Positions 27,401 through 42,400 of a stretch of DNA of 64,000 nt are shown here, in pieces. How positions within the stretch are numbered: the first letter of the stretch is position 1; each line of letters opens with the position of its first letter. This DNA is from Struthio camelus (Eukaryota > Chordata > Aves > Struthioniformes > Struthionidae), in the NCBI RefSeq assembly GCF_040807025.1, contig NC_090943.1, positions 142,744,264 to 142,808,263 on the forward strand, given 5' to 3'. Below the pieces are notes generated by a model that was not told where the DNA came from, searched no databases, and saw only the letters and a program-made list of their open reading frames with translations. The position numbers and the translations under genes are program-made.

Positions 27401-30400
27401 AGATGGCTGTCACTTATATAATTAAAAAGAAAAAAATTAGAGTAAGATATATTCAAATAATTGAATAACAACATATCTCAACATGAAAAGCTGCAGAGGC
27501 TTCTGGGAGACTAGAACTACAAGATTTGTTCATTTTGCTCTTGGATAGTTAAAGGGCTTGCTGGAAGTTTGCCTCTGCGGGAGCACTATTCATACATCAA
27601 ATGATGACTGATACTAAGCTCAAATTAAAGCCAGTCATTTGCAAAATCTACTTTGTACATAGTAACCTTAGTGTAAGTCTCATACTGCACTAGGAAGTTC
27701 CACTTAACTCCAAGAGCAGTGTGTACAAAAACAAAGACCTCTGGACAAGCGCCTTGCAAGGTAAATTGAAGTGTGACATCCTTTATAAATAATAGGTGCA
27801 GGAAACAGTTTCTTTTGCTGGAAGACCATACAGGAAGAACAAACCGGTCCATACATTTATGGAATAAACAGTGCCATTCCCAAATATAGAATTCATGCTT
27901 AATGTTCCCAGCAATTCTAGACACAACATGATGGATCTCATATACATGTCTTAGATTCTTGCCTTTTTTTCGTTTTTGTTGTTATAATTAGGAAGAAAAA
28001 ATAAACCTAAAACCAAGAACTGCAGCATGTCACTATTTTCCATTTGGAGGGCTCAGACTAATCTGAAATTTACACCTACCCTTAGCAGCCCTGACACTTA
28101 TATTCAGGATATCTGATGGCACACAGGGATAAAGAAAACATCAAGGAGAAGAAAAGAGGGGAAAAAAAGAAAAGAAAAAAAGGCATTAGTAGTAGTTGAG
28201 CCTCAAGGGACAAAGAGAGGCAGAGAAAGGACTTGATATCTATTTTGGAAAAGAACTTGCTCAGATCCTTATGTAGGCAGCAGATTGAATGAGTTGTAGC
28301 TGTACTGAAAACCAAGTAACAGGTAAGTATTTGAGAATGTAGCTGAATGACAAAGCAACTTTGGCAATTCTAGCTTAAAGAGCTCTTTTCTACCAGCTGA
28401 CCTTCACTGCTCATTCCATAAACTATAAGCTCCTAAATCACACAGGTACATAATATTCCTCAGGATCTAACTCAAATTTTGACATGTTGCCATGTATTTC
28501 AATTCACTCATTTCAAATATTATCTAAAAAGTAAGCTGAGTTTTATTTATCTTTTTCAAATTGGTATCTTAGCTAGCCTAAGGCACTTACGCTTTTCATT
28601 TCCTTATTATTAGTGTCTTATTCGTCCTAATTTACTCTAATGTCCAGCTGCGTCAGGTGCTCTTGGTACCAGCAGTTCTGGAACGGTTAAAACGACTGCT
28701 CGTGGAACTTCAGCTATTTTAGCAAGAGAACTGTCGTGAGAATGCAAGAGTTTGTAATTTCTGGTACTTGATTATATTATAGGAAAATGACTAACCGAGG
28801 ATCCACCAAGAATAATTTCACCAGCAGAGAATCAATTGCATAGTTCGAGAAGAAGTCAAAGAATAAAACCAAGAGATGAGACACTTTGCTATAATACTTT
28901 TCCCCAATACTTTGGAAAGGATAATGAGTACAGATTAAACCAGAATGCAATTTTAATCCATACCTCTTATCTCTTCAATGAGTCTCAAAGTACCATTGGG
29001 ATGGGCCGAAGTATACTCCCTGACCCAGACATGTAGCTGGTCGCTTTCATGCCCACTGTTGTAGAAATAGAATTGCAAGCACTGAAAACCTCTTTTGGGA
29101 TACAGAATTCGGCTCTCCAGGACAGCTGTGCTTCCCGGTCCTACAGTGCTGGTATTGAAATGCATAAAGTAGCCCGAATCTGTCAAAAGTGAAGGAGAAC
29201 TGAATGACGGGAGAGAGAGAAAATAAAATTTTCTTTGCCCACCTGTGTTGCTTAGCACTATACTGAATTTATGCTAGAGGATATAATCAGGTTGGGGTCC
29301 CAGTAAGCTAGACCTTATACAAATCCAGTCTTTCAGGTTGAGGACTGTTACCTGCTCGTATTCTTCAGAGGCAGAATTTTTCTCCTTGGAACCTTTTTTC
29401 TCATTTAGTTTTCTCTAGCAATTTGTACTCAAAAGCATGGACTCTCTAGTTTAACTGTTTATCCAGTGCCCGTAATTTAGAGTTGACATTGTCTCTGCAG
29501 GACTGATTTAGGCTCCTGACTTCATAAAGTTTTCTTTGACGAGTCAGAAACAATTGGCTTTATTCTCAATTAATTGTTCACCTGGGCCATGATAACATAT
29601 ATAATCTCTAAATCCAATCTTTTCCAAAGACTTACTGAGCATTTATTCAAAAATAAATGTCTTATTATAGCAACAGTCTCATAGTGCAACCGTATCATAG
29701 GTTAGAACATGTTATGTTCTTGTGATGGTGTTACACTAAGACCAGAAAACAGACTAAAAGCGATAAGAACATTCAATCTTCTGAAATAAGCAGAAAATAG
29801 AATGTGTCACATGATATCCCTAAGTATGTTCTGTGTTGCTTAGTTAAACAATTAACTATAACTTATCAACAAATAACCTGAGAACAAGGCCGAGATCAAA
29901 GTCAACTCACATGGCTTTGCAGGAACTACTTCCCAGAAAGATAAGAACAGTCTTTTCTCATACCTTCGCATTCTCCCATATTGGTATGATCGGTATTTGG
30001 CCCAGCAGGAACCTGAGACAAACGCTGCCAATCACTGTTATCATCTGAACTTTGAATCATGCCACATATATTTTCAAGTTCAAAACTGCATGTGTCCATG
30101 AAGGTTAAGGAGGAGGCTATAACATTAAAAAAAAAGGTTACATGGACATATTTTTTAATTCGAGGCATCCAAAGCCAAGAGCAGAGAGAGACTAAGAAAT
30201 GCAAACACACAAAATGATCAGCGGTTTCCCTTACCATCAACATACAGAGGTACAACGGCCAAGAACTCATTGCGTTTGGCTCCTAACGCTGAAGTTAATG
30301 AGATGTGGTCAGGGCCACACTGGGGCACTTAGCAAGCACAGAAGGGTGCCAGCTAATAATCATAGCACATCTTTAATTTATAAAAGGAATACTAACAGCC

Positions 30401-33400
30401 CCACCCACCAGCCAACACACTGCCAAAAGGTCTGAGGACTTTCCATTCGCTCCTGGGCTTTCTTCAAGCTAGTTCACACCTGGCCACAGATTTTGATAGT
30501 TTCCCTAGTTCCTCAGCTGGAGTGCTTATTTTGAAATACGATAGAGGAGCACCTGTTTCACTGCAGTATGCAAACCTTGATTTTCAAAAGCTTATTTGAA
30601 AAAAATAATAGACAAAGGTAGATTTGAGACCTGTGGCTATCTCAGCTCATACAAATTCTGAAGATCTGTCTTCCATATAACCAAGAAGAAATTAATTGAA
30701 GGAAGACCATGCAGTTGAGTAGTAAATGGAAAGCACATTGAAAGCGAAAATACTATATAAAATGTTTTCTCTGTCTAAAGCTGACTCTGGATGTGTAAGG
30801 GAAGCTACAGTCCAGGTTTAGCTCTGTTCTTAGATTTGTCTCCCTTGGTGCCATTTTTGAGCTCTGTGTAATGCCAAACATGATTTGAAAACAGCCACGT
30901 TAATAAAATGCTTCGTGGTTACTGCTTTTCAAACTATGTCTAAGATATTGTGGCAGGTTTAAAGGTTTCATTGCACCACAAAAAGGGCTGTGAGTATCAC
31001 AAAAATCAACCTCCATGGCATGCCACGTGTACCACTTGTACTACAGTACAGGGAAGCACATAAAGATGAACGGTTGCCAAATCAAGTGCACTGTTGAGAT
31101 ATTTTGTACTGTCCTCATAGAAAGCTAACAGATCTATAGAGGCTTCAAGGTTATCATAAGTGTTACATAACTGATATCTTTTAAGACATACAATTTATAT
31201 GATGTTGCAAAAACAGAGTATATATTCAGCTTGGCCTTCGGTTATATTAGAAGAAGAAAAAAATAGCTGGGGTGCCAGTCAGCCTTACGCAAGCAAGAAG
31301 GCAATCAAAAATAGAGAATTACTGAATGAAAGAACTCTTTGAAATGAAAATACTCTTTAATTCTACTTCAGTTAAAAAGTGCCTGTTGTTATGCATCTAA
31401 TGTATAATGATGAACTGAATGACAAGAGCAAGAGAAAAGCAAGGCCCAACAGCATACAGTGTATTTCTTAGATTAATTAATGAGATAGGGAAAGGCAGCT
31501 CTGAAGGGGTTTTTGAACTCCCTCTGCACCAAAAGCCAGATAATTTATAGGCATTTAGTGCAAGGCCGGACTTTACTTAAAAAAAAAAAAAAAAGTGACC
31601 ACTTTGGAAGATAATACATGGGCATTATGTTATGCATGCAATGTTGCATCCCGACTTCCAGTGGCTGAGGAGTACCTCTCTCACAGTCAGTTCTACTAAG
31701 CAATATGCTAGAAAGAGAAAATATGCTGAAATTACATTTAATGCTATGGACTGAAAGACAATCCTAAAGAAGATATTAGTCCAGAACTGAAGTTTCACTC
31801 AGAAATTCATGCATGAGAGTGATGGAAAGCTTATAAGAATAATGAAGAGGAAGAAGGACCTTGTCCACTGCTACAGACATCCTTAGCTTTAAATAGTTTC
31901 ATAAGACCTAAGTGATTGTATGTCAAGTGCTCCAAGCTAGGATTGCATATAAGTGTGTCTTCAGCTTAGACTTGCAGGAACAGAAATATTTTTGTCAGAA
32001 TTACACACTCACAAAAGTGCATTGTTTTAATAAACCAGTAGGATTTTTAATATATCTGCAGAATGAGGCTTAAAATACAATTATAAAACATTACTTGCTG
32101 CTTGGCATGCTGAGGTAATGAAATAAAAGTTTCATCTGAGTGCCATTTGATACAGTCACAATTACAGAAATACAATCCCATTTGGTAGCAGAATTATCTA
32201 AATTTCTAGGTATCTTACTTTCTTTCAACTTTCTAAAATAAATCCCACATGAGCAAAATAATTCTTTTGACCATCGTTGTAAGAAACTGGATTTGAAACT
32301 AAAACAAGATTTTAAAATGCTCGTGTTTTCTTCAGAAAAACATCCATAATCTATTTGAATGAACACACACTGTATCTCACTGACTACATGCGAATGGAGT
32401 AGATATAACAGCCACACAAAAATATTCATTTCTGTACAGTGTCTGAAGCAATAGCTGGGGAATGAGGGGTGGGGGGAGAGGAAGCTAGTGCAGAAGCATG
32501 CATTTTAATCAGCCACCCAAGGGATGAACAAAAATCTGAAGTTGATTTTTAACTAAAGGTCAAATGAAATTGCACAAAAAACTCTGCTACACAGTAGCGT
32601 TTCTGCAGGAGGGCTATGTTATTTCTAGCTGTACCATTATTTCTCATGTTTTTAACACAATTCACTTCTCCAAATATGTTAACATCTCTTTTACTTGTGC
32701 CTGGGTGAGTCCAGCATGTACGTATATATCACCCTCATTTCTTTCAAAAACCAGAAGCAAAGAATTTACAAGAAATGGAGAAACTCACAGCAGTTGTACA
32801 GCTGATTCAGTTTCTGGAGGTCATAATCACTGAAATCCATTCGCTGTCCAATTACGTCCATGAAGTGCGGTATGTTAGTTACGATAGTTGGTTCAGTTCC
32901 GTTCCTGAATGCAGTTTTGCTATAGTGCATCACAGAAGTGTAGTCATAGGGAACATTCAGCGAGTCTGATGTTTTATCATCGTATTTATTGAAATTATGT
33001 TCTTTACCTAAAAGAGAGAAAGAAAATGGGAAACTCTTTACTACCCAAGATGATCACCTCTTTACGTATAGGCTTTAAATGGCAGAGAATCCATTACACT
33101 CCCAAGTATGTTTTTGTAATCATTTGCTTGTACTTACTCCAGAAAACTATTCTATTTTTAATCTAGATTTATTTAGCTGCTTCTTTCAGCCACTGGAACC
33201 TGAAATGACTTCTAGCGGATGAAGGAAAGCTTTGTTGCTATCAGAAATCTTTCCCCCATGAAGCTACTCATAAATTTTGATCAGCTTTTGTTTATCTTCT
33301 CTTTTTGAAACAAAATAGATGAAACTTGCCTAGATTTCTCATCATTCATGCTACTCTTCTTTGCACTACTTTCAGCTTACTAACATATTTTCATGGGGAG

Positions 33401-36400
33401 GGATACTCAAGAGTGGACATACTGTTTCAGCAGTCTAGTTACGGCAATTTGCAGCTGCAGCAATGCCTATCTAACTTTGGTTTTGCACTGCATAACAGAC
33501 ACAGAGGATCACAAAAAGCTGAAGAAACAGTTATCAAAAACAGTCCTGAGGAACCCTGTGCAAACTGTCACACTTGTGTAAGACACCCTAATGCTTACAT
33601 TCAAAAGCTGCATTGCCCAAGTAACTGCTTGTGGGATAGGGACCCTGAAAGGGCAACTCTACTCTCTGCATTGTGCTTAGAGGCAGAGGAGAAAGAGAAA
33701 GATCAATTCCCTCTTTCTTTGGAGATTTTCCACTGGCTTTAGTTGTACTGGCTTTTTCAGGGTTTTTTTTTTTTTTACTACTTTTGTTTTGTAAAAGGCT
33801 CCTGCTGTAATACTGCTTTTAGAGTACCCGTTTAAAGACATGAAACTATTCTCTCCTGTTGTTCCACTGTACAACATTTAGCGTAATGGGACTCCGATCT
33901 CCAGTTAGGCCTCTGGGAAAAAGTAATAACAACAGCAACAGCAAATAGGGCTTTCTGTCCCAAACAGATGTCACTTGATATTTAATTTATTGATATGCTT
34001 GGTTGTGAAAAATAAGTCAGGGTGAGAGACTATTCTAACAGCTGAAGTTTGGCTGAAACTGGCTCCACAGCTACAACATACGTGACAGCGTGAAAGGAAA
34101 GCAAGGGGAATGATTTACCGGACTGAATTCTGTCCCACACTATTGACACATAGTCGTCCCGATCGGATCGTGACTGCTCATGCCAGAATCCCAGCGCATG
34201 AAGGAACTCGTGCTGAATCGTCCCAATTCGGTCGCAGTTGGCTCCAATCGAGAGTTGTTGCAGCCCCAGTTGGCGGTTTCCTACTGAGGACCAGCAACTA
34301 ATATTAAAATATAATGAAAGACAGAGCTGTGAAATATATACCATTCCCATATGAACTCCAGAACCAGTCTATTCAATAGGTATGTTTTAACACTGAAGCG
34401 TTAAAGTTATGTTTTGCTACAAAGAGCACTTTTTCATTGATCTGTTCCTTACTGGATCTTTTCCACTCATGTTTAACGCCCTTTTGATGAGTAAGCAGTT
34501 CCTCAGCTCTCTCTTTTAATGGGTTTTCTTTAGTAGAAAAACGTTGAACTATTTGTGACAGAAGTAATTGATGAGGATTTTCATTGATACCCTGTTAAAC
34601 ATCAAAGACTATGGGCACATGATTTAAGGAAATCAAATTACTGCAAATTAACTAATCGCTGCTCCTCAACCAGGCCACGGTAACCGACTGTGTGCAGGCT
34701 TTGAGGTCATCCCTATTTTAAGGTAAACAATGGCAACATAAATTCTCATCTCTGCCATTGTATCTCTCTATATTTTTTGGCCTTTTGTTTAATTGCTGTT
34801 TGTGACAAAGTACACTTTTAAATGATTATGTATACTTTATGGATGGTTGGCAGATTTGACTGTCTGCCATAGGCTCTTTTCTTTCTACATGTTTGTGAGC
34901 TGTTGCGCTAGAGCCCTTGTTGACCGCTCACTTGCAAGAAATTGGAAAAACACAGCTATGCTGAAAGTTTGTATTAAAGAATAATAATATTCAGTGAGCT
35001 ATCTGCACAAGCCAATAAAATGGCACCCCATGTCCACAAACTAGCAGGCACAGAGAGTTACATTTAAATTGATATTTTATGCAGCAAATAAATCAACACC
35101 TACCCAACGAAGTCCATAAAATTAATCAAGCACAAAATATCCCATAGGATTTGCAATCCTATCACCCCAGAAGTTTAAAAAATAAGCACACCAGGCTCTT
35201 TAGAGGCCTATAACTTATTAGTGCAACATATTCCACAGTATTTCTCTTGCCACAAAGCCACATGGGCCATAGCTATTGATTACTCATTAAAATCACAACA
35301 TGTGGTCTGGAAGGGAACACATTCAGCATCTACAATTTTGCTGGCTTTCCTTGAACAAGGACTCATAGCAGTCATTCAACTCTTTCTGGTTGTGCAACCG
35401 TAGAAAGAGTCTGTTAAGAGTTCTGGGTCCACTTTGTACCAAAGTCCTTGTGTCTGGCTTCACAGCTGTCCTATAGAGCACAGGACATCCACAAGGACAT
35501 CCAGGACACTTGGCAAAACTAGCATCCAAATGATGAGGAGATGCAGCTTCCCCTTGCTCTCCGTCTGCCAAATGCTTACGACGCCATCTTTCTGCAACTG
35601 CAGAGGGAGTAAATGCAGGTTCTGTGTGGCTCAGCACTGAGAATAAAACTATGCAAGTGGGAGATGGCACTGCCGAGCACCGGCCACCTGGAACTGCTTG
35701 TTAGCAATGTCTCTAGGAGGGGAAAAAACAGGAACCAAGTCCCAGTTTCTTCCATTGAATCTCCACATTCAATGTTTTCCACTTTGGTAGTTGCTCTATC
35801 AGATCTTACAGAAGCAGGGAATAGTACCTGCTCTGGTAAACCTCATCAGCCTTCTTTTCGGAAGACACACTGTAAGCATATACATGCTATCACTAGAGCT
35901 GATTCCCCACCCTAAGAGCCACCTATATTTCAGGTACTTTTCCTTATGCTGATGTCCTGCAAATAAATAACTTCCCAACGTATCAGAGCACAAACATTTT
36001 CACCCACCAGTATGGTGCTGGTCAGCCAGGGATCTGTATCAACTAGATCAACCACTGCCGTATGGACTATAGCACAGTGACAGAGAGCTGGAGAGATCTC
36101 CCAGGAGAGCTCCATGAAAATCTGACTTCCCTTTTGGAAGTACTAGAGACAGGGTTGATTCTCCCTGGTCTGCTAATTATACGATTCTACCATGCCATGC
36201 TAGTTTTCCTGCTGAATGAGTCCTGCTCTTCATGTGAAGAAGAGGGAGGAAATGGCACACTCGTCGCAGTTTCCCAAACAGCTCTGTGTGCTTTGCAGGC
36301 ACCTGCCACATCTAATGATCCTGCTGTTTCTGTAATTCAAATAATCTCTCATATATATTGCTTAGCCCACAGGCTGGAGTCAAGAAAAGGTCTTTAAATA

Positions 36401-39400
36401 GATCTGTGGTCTAACCTCTACTGCAAATGGACAGAACTGAATAAAAAGCTGAAGCGCAAGGCTGACCGTAACGGTGGGTAAACAGAATTTCTGACCCTTT
36501 GGGTTATTTAGGAAAGACATGCTCTCTCACTGTTAACGAATGTAGAAGACTGACAATGTGTACAGTGCTAGAAAACCTCACACAACCTCTACTTGCTTAG
36601 CATCATAAATACATATATCTGTAAACACAACACAGGCAGTAGCCAAGGCTTGGCATACGTTAGATGAACAACGTGGACAGGGAAAGGGCTTTTTCTCTGC
36701 ACTGGGGCTGCTGACTCTGTGCATGTATATCAGAGACTGCACAATTATTTTTACACAGGGCAGCCGGTTTCTTTTGTGGCTGACTCCTTTTGGATTCAGA
36801 AGGACAACCCAGACAAGGACTTTATGACCAACTACAAATCTCTGACATGGAGTTTATCCTCCTCCCTGTGTATATTTTATAGATGCTAGCAAAGCTCAGA
36901 AAGGCAAAGCTGACTTATTGACTTTTTGTTGATGTGATAAAACTTCACAAATCTGGCTGGTGTCCCCGGGAACTTTGTGGTCCTGTATGCACTGTACCCT
37001 CTGGATTAGGTTTTTTCAGTCTGCAGCTACAGGAGACTTAGTTGAAACAAAAAAAAATAAATTGGGAAGGTCGGAGTGGAAACTGGTTGCTTTACCCCAG
37101 TTCACTTTGTCATATTATATCAGGATATAGGAATAGAGGGAAGTGAAAGGCGGTTTGCGGGGGGTCAGTTCTGAAAATTCCTTCGTACAGTTCAAAAATA
37201 GCCCATTGAAACTGGCCAGCCCATTTGGGAGAGTAGCTCCAGTCTTCTGAAAAATGCTACTGACCATTAACATTTTTACTGATATGCCAGCTAAGATGAT
37301 AGCAACATTTCAGTGCAAGCAAGCATGGGGCAGTGAAGGCGACATGTTACCCAGCTGGAGTGACTTGTGCTCTTGATCGCCATGACCCATTTACTTCTAA
37401 TAGAGATACAAAACAGAACATTGTGTAGAGGTCTCTTAATTAGCATAGGCTATATATTGTGGGTGTTTTTCATATACAATTTCTAGTAAATTCAGTGGAT
37501 ACTTTTCTGTGACTATGTATGACCCCGTATGAGTTTTCTGTTCAGCTCAAAGAGCCAAAAGACTCATTAGCTCAGGAAACGCACTGCTCTGTAAGTCTCC
37601 ACATTCACAGCTTGCAGGATTGAGTTTCAATGTCATGTGTACATCACAAAGAGCAGGATATACAAAGAGCCAGAGACTGAAGAAATTTTGAAGCAGTTAT
37701 CTGTTATAGATATCTCAGAGAAAGCTAAAGAGAAAGGGGAACTTTTCTATCATCTGAAAATCATCTTCCATTTATGGATGCTGTCCTGCTTATAGGAGGA
37801 AATGATTTTCTGAAAGTAAATTTCCTTACCAGGCCATCAAGATTTGCTTGATCTCCTTTTCTAACGTGAAAGAAATGGTTCAGCATAGAGTGGAGAGTAT
37901 ATTTGTTCTTGATGCACTGTTTTGACAGAGACTGTCCCTAGAAAGGGAAGTAGCTGGTGCAATTTTGACTTCATTATTAAAATGTTATTTTGTAAACTTC
38001 AGATGGAATAACATAACTATTCATCAAAAGAGGTAAATAAACTGCAGCCTCTGTAAAATGTCTCAGTGTTGTGCAGCCTTTAGAAATATTATTATACCTC
38101 ATTGCTGATGTGACATTGTTCAAATGCAATTCTGTTTGTTATAGTTAAACAAGTTCATTGTCCCTCAGTTAAAACTATCACATTCCTGCTACAGGAAATT
38201 ATTTTCTAAAAATAAAGTCTATTCAGAATGACCTTGTGAAAGTGACATTCCATATAGCCAAAGGTCAGGCAGAAAAATAATACGTTTGTTTCAGATATTT
38301 TTACTACGATAAGAAAATTAACTCTTTCAGGACTTTATTACATCTTACCTTTAAAAACAAATATCAGCAACAAGTAGCTAATTGCTACAAAGATAATATC
38401 TGATTTGGAAGCTACTGCAATTCCCAGCTTTTAAAAATGGAAAAATGGACATATCAAAATTTAAAATTATAATCAGATATATAGGTTTAAAAGCAAATCC
38501 TGGCCATAAAAATAGCCTGCAGCCAAACAGGACGAGAGTAATTTTACATTACTCCTCTTACCCACTTCCTTTGAACACAGATATATAATTCTTCTCTCCT
38601 TCCCAAGGTTTGAAGTCAATACAGGTTTTTAGCCGATACTGCTCAAATGCCTTGAGGATGAGTCCCTTAGCGTTCATTTCTGCAAAGCAAACAGTGTTCT
38701 CATCAATACTGAGCCAATAGGTTTGTGTTATTACCACTATGGAGCAAGTCCTAAGGGTAGGTCTTGCTCCAGCAATCTTTAATTAAAATAAGTAGGCTTT
38801 TTGCTAGATTAAGACTTGGGTAGGTACCTAAAAATCATAAATTAGGCTGTTGTGATATTTTACCTGTCTCTTGTTTTATTTCAATATTTTGGTACTTATG
38901 TATAAAATATGACATTATGAGCATATAATACATGACAGTGCATGAGCCACTTCTGTAAATTCTCTCATTTACTTTACTGAGATTTATCTGAGCAAGCATT
39001 AAACAAACAGTGAATGAAGACATTGGATTTCATCTAGTGCAACCTGCAAGTTACAAATCTCTTATAGGATCTCTTCAGGCCTTGAATTGCTAATTCCTGG
39101 GTTATCTCCTCTAAAAGACTAGCTTAGTTTCTACTTCCTCAAAGGCTTAGCACCTAGTCTCATCTGGGGTTGGTGAATTTTTTAGATAGGTGATTTAAAT
39201 GGAATAAATGGCCAGGCATGCTTCCTTGCTTTAATCTTCGGTGCTCTTCTCTTCCTTTCTCCTCAGCGCAGTTTCATGTCTTAGATACCTGCCTTTACAA
39301 ACAAAAGTAGCCTGCTGAGCTGTAGCAATGGCAGGGCAAGAGACATCCATGAAAGAAGGTGAGACCCCAGCACCGACACCAAGATGATAAACCTTGCTTT

Positions 39401-42400
39401 TGCATACCCAGAGCTAATCCTCTGTGGGAAATGCCTTGCTCTAGACTTAGAGCATGGCAGTGGGGAAAGGAGGGGATGTCCTGCTATCTTAGGATTTTAC
39501 AAACCTGTGTTTAATACTTCAATCAAAATGACATACAGACATTGTCAAGGGCAAATACTGTACCCAGGCTATCTTCAAGGACATAGGGAATAGTGTGGGG
39601 CCATCGATACTCGTCGCCAATGATGGAGTTTCGTTCCTGCATCTCAAAAAGAAAATAAGTATGCAGTCCCCATTAAAATGTGGTTTAGGATCTAGGAGTA
39701 AAGTAGCTTAACAGTGCTAATCCGCCAAGCATGCATTATGTCTCTTATAAGTTCATATAAGATATATAACAAATCAAAGAGTTCAAAAACTTTGGCAGAT
39801 CACTCAGAGATCTAAGGCTTAGGTCTGAAATATCTTCATTCCCTATGACCAGAGTTTCCAGTTTCTGCACCACTTTCTCCATGTAAATTACCTAAATTTT
39901 GATGGAAGCGTGAGGAGAGTTTCAGTTTCTATAGGATGTATTATAATCTAAAGCATTAAAATGTGCATAGATATTAATAATTTTGCAACATTTCATGTAT
40001 GCAAGGATCTGTATCCTTAACAAGTGCTTTTCTTGCCATTGATATGTCCAAGCAGAAGCAGTTCACCAAAAGGGAGCGTAAAACACTATTGACTTTCAAG
40101 GGAACAAGATGAAACTGCTTTTTTGAATTTCTACTAGGAATCGTTGAGACATAATTTGTCATGTAAATATTGTATTTTATTGAGTGGATGGGGTACTGGA
40201 CAGGTGCTCTAAAACATGGTATAATTTACAGATTTAATTTTCCATTGGCTTCAGTGATTCTACTTACAGAGCGAAGAAGTTTTTGCTGCACTCTTCTGTA
40301 AATTTAAGTGGCTGATAATAAATATTGTTCAGATAAATTAAGAAACTTCTATATAAACCTGTCTAGATGTGATCAATGCTGCTGAATCTCTTTCAAGTAC
40401 AAACATAAAAGTCACAGTAAAGGAAACAAAAAGCTAATGATATTGATCGAACGGCTGAGCTGATCTTATTCTGGATAATGTTTCTGCAAATGTACCTGAC
40501 TCCTTCGTTGTCTATGGCATTTTGTAGAAATCCATCCCCCAAACATTTTTAGTTTATTGTTACATAAACCACACTTATTGTTAGTACAAAGAAGTTGCAT
40601 TTATCTTTTTCATGCCAGTAATACTTTACATTGCATAAGTCATTGAGACAGTTCTGGTTTTATATTTTATATTTGCACTTACCCTGTCAAGCTTGATGTC
40701 TCCTTCAAAAAGGTTCAGTCCTAAAGCTAAAGAGAAGAGGAGATTAACATTCAGTTATTGTATTGATCTGTGGCTACCATAAGAAAAATCACACAACATT
40801 TAAAAGCAAAACTGAATTTAAAAACAGAAAACCTTCATTGATGTCAAAGATGTCTTGATCAATTCCTCCATCTAAGTCTATTTCTGAAAAATAAAAAGAC
40901 AAGTGAGGTAGGACATTAGCCCTTGCTGTTATCTTTATGGAGTGTGAAAATTAATGCAATAACAATAACAGTAATTATAAATCTGTGTCTGTCCTATGTT
41001 TATGAGCAGCTGCATGTGCTGCCTGCCTCCCGTGCACGCAAATAGAACTCCAAACTGAACTCACCAGTCGTCTCTGGAGTAGCCTGGCCAGGAGGGAGAA
41101 AACAAAAGATATTATTAGAGTGCATATAATGAAATGTGGCCAACATGATTCTCTTAACAGTATCAGAGATGCATTTTATGCTCAACTAACCGCGTTTAGT
41201 GCATCACATTGTATTGGAGTGACTGGGCCCATCGTTTTCCCTTTTGACTGGAAATGTTTATTTGCTTATGTGTCTGCTTTGTGCCCTCCCACTTCAGGTT
41301 GCCTAAGTTCAGTATGCCCTGGTAGAAAGCAAGTCACCCACTACTGCTTCTGTAAAGTTTTTGCAACTGTTTTTTTCTCCTGCCTCAGGCACTGCTGAGC
41401 ACTCTTTCACTAACTGGAAAAAAGAGCCTATTATTTCTACAAAATCAAATATTGCTACTAGTCAGGTACTTTTCTCACAGAACTTTTCTCCTGCCAGTTC
41501 CTGGGCACCTCATGAAAGCTAAGCATTGCCATTTTAAACCTGAGGATGCAGAGATGGAGGGCCTGGTGCAGCATCACACAGCGAGGCTTGGTAGGTCTCA
41601 GCGCAGAACCCAGGTCTCCTCAGACCCCAGTCAGTGCTTTATCTGGGCTCCAGATGTCCAGAACTGTTGTTCAGATATCTGAACAACAGCTTACTTTACA
41701 TTTAAAGATTGCTTTTAAAAAGCGCAAAAACCAGGTTTGGGATTGGAGCAAGACCATAATGACGTTTATATAGCACAGTTTTCCTTGAGTTAACATGCCT
41801 ATAGAATATAATCTATATTCCTTTATTAGGCTAAATGCTTTACATAATACTAAGCAATTATTTCTCATACAGTAAGTAAAATCATAAACCACCTTGCTAA
41901 GCAACTATTCCTGCTTTTTTTTTTCCTGTTTCTCATCAGAAGTCCTATTTTCCTGAGTTTGAAAAGAAGCTCACAAACTGAAGGTTAAAAAAAAAAGTCC
42001 TCAGATTTTAAGTTCTGGCAATACAGGGTACAGATATGTCAAATGATAAGATATAACAGCTATTCTGCAAAGTAGGATGGGATTTTTAGTTTTATTTTTA
42101 CTACAGTTTTTTTTCTCCTGGATTTTTTTTTCTCTGTATAAATAATTTCCTATCTTTCCTACATGCAGTTTTGTATGCAATATTTTTGAGATCTTTTTTT
42201 GCCATATGACCCATATACAACCTCCAGTAGAAGTAATGAACATTAGAAGATCAGAATAGTCAAAAATATTAAAAATCAAGTCCATGCAGTCCACAACAAT
42301 ATTAATTTTGGTCAGCTCTACTGTCTGTATAACGGGTAAAAAAGTAGTGTGGCCAGAAATTTCAACAGAGATTAAAATGCATGTGTTGTTCTAGGCCTGA

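Larger units (their letters stand above)
21419..34118. other. MEP1B introns 7-13, non-coding
   Basis: The introns between the C-terminal exons range from about 0.5 to 2.7 kb. They are AT-rich, with poly-A near 31579-31594, poly-T near 33762-33776, and a purine-rich A/G tract near 28120-28185. No nested gene, RNA gene or complete mobile element was recognised. Confidence 0.6.

Noticed and set aside
35323-35670. 115-codon minus-strand frame with CPGCPCGCP
   Set aside because: The Cys-rich patch is not a known metal-binding pattern and the frame overlaps other random frames.
36062-36397. 111-codon plus-strand frame in MEP1B intron 6
   Set aside because: No recognisable domain, no splice partner or promoter context; within chance length for an intron this long.
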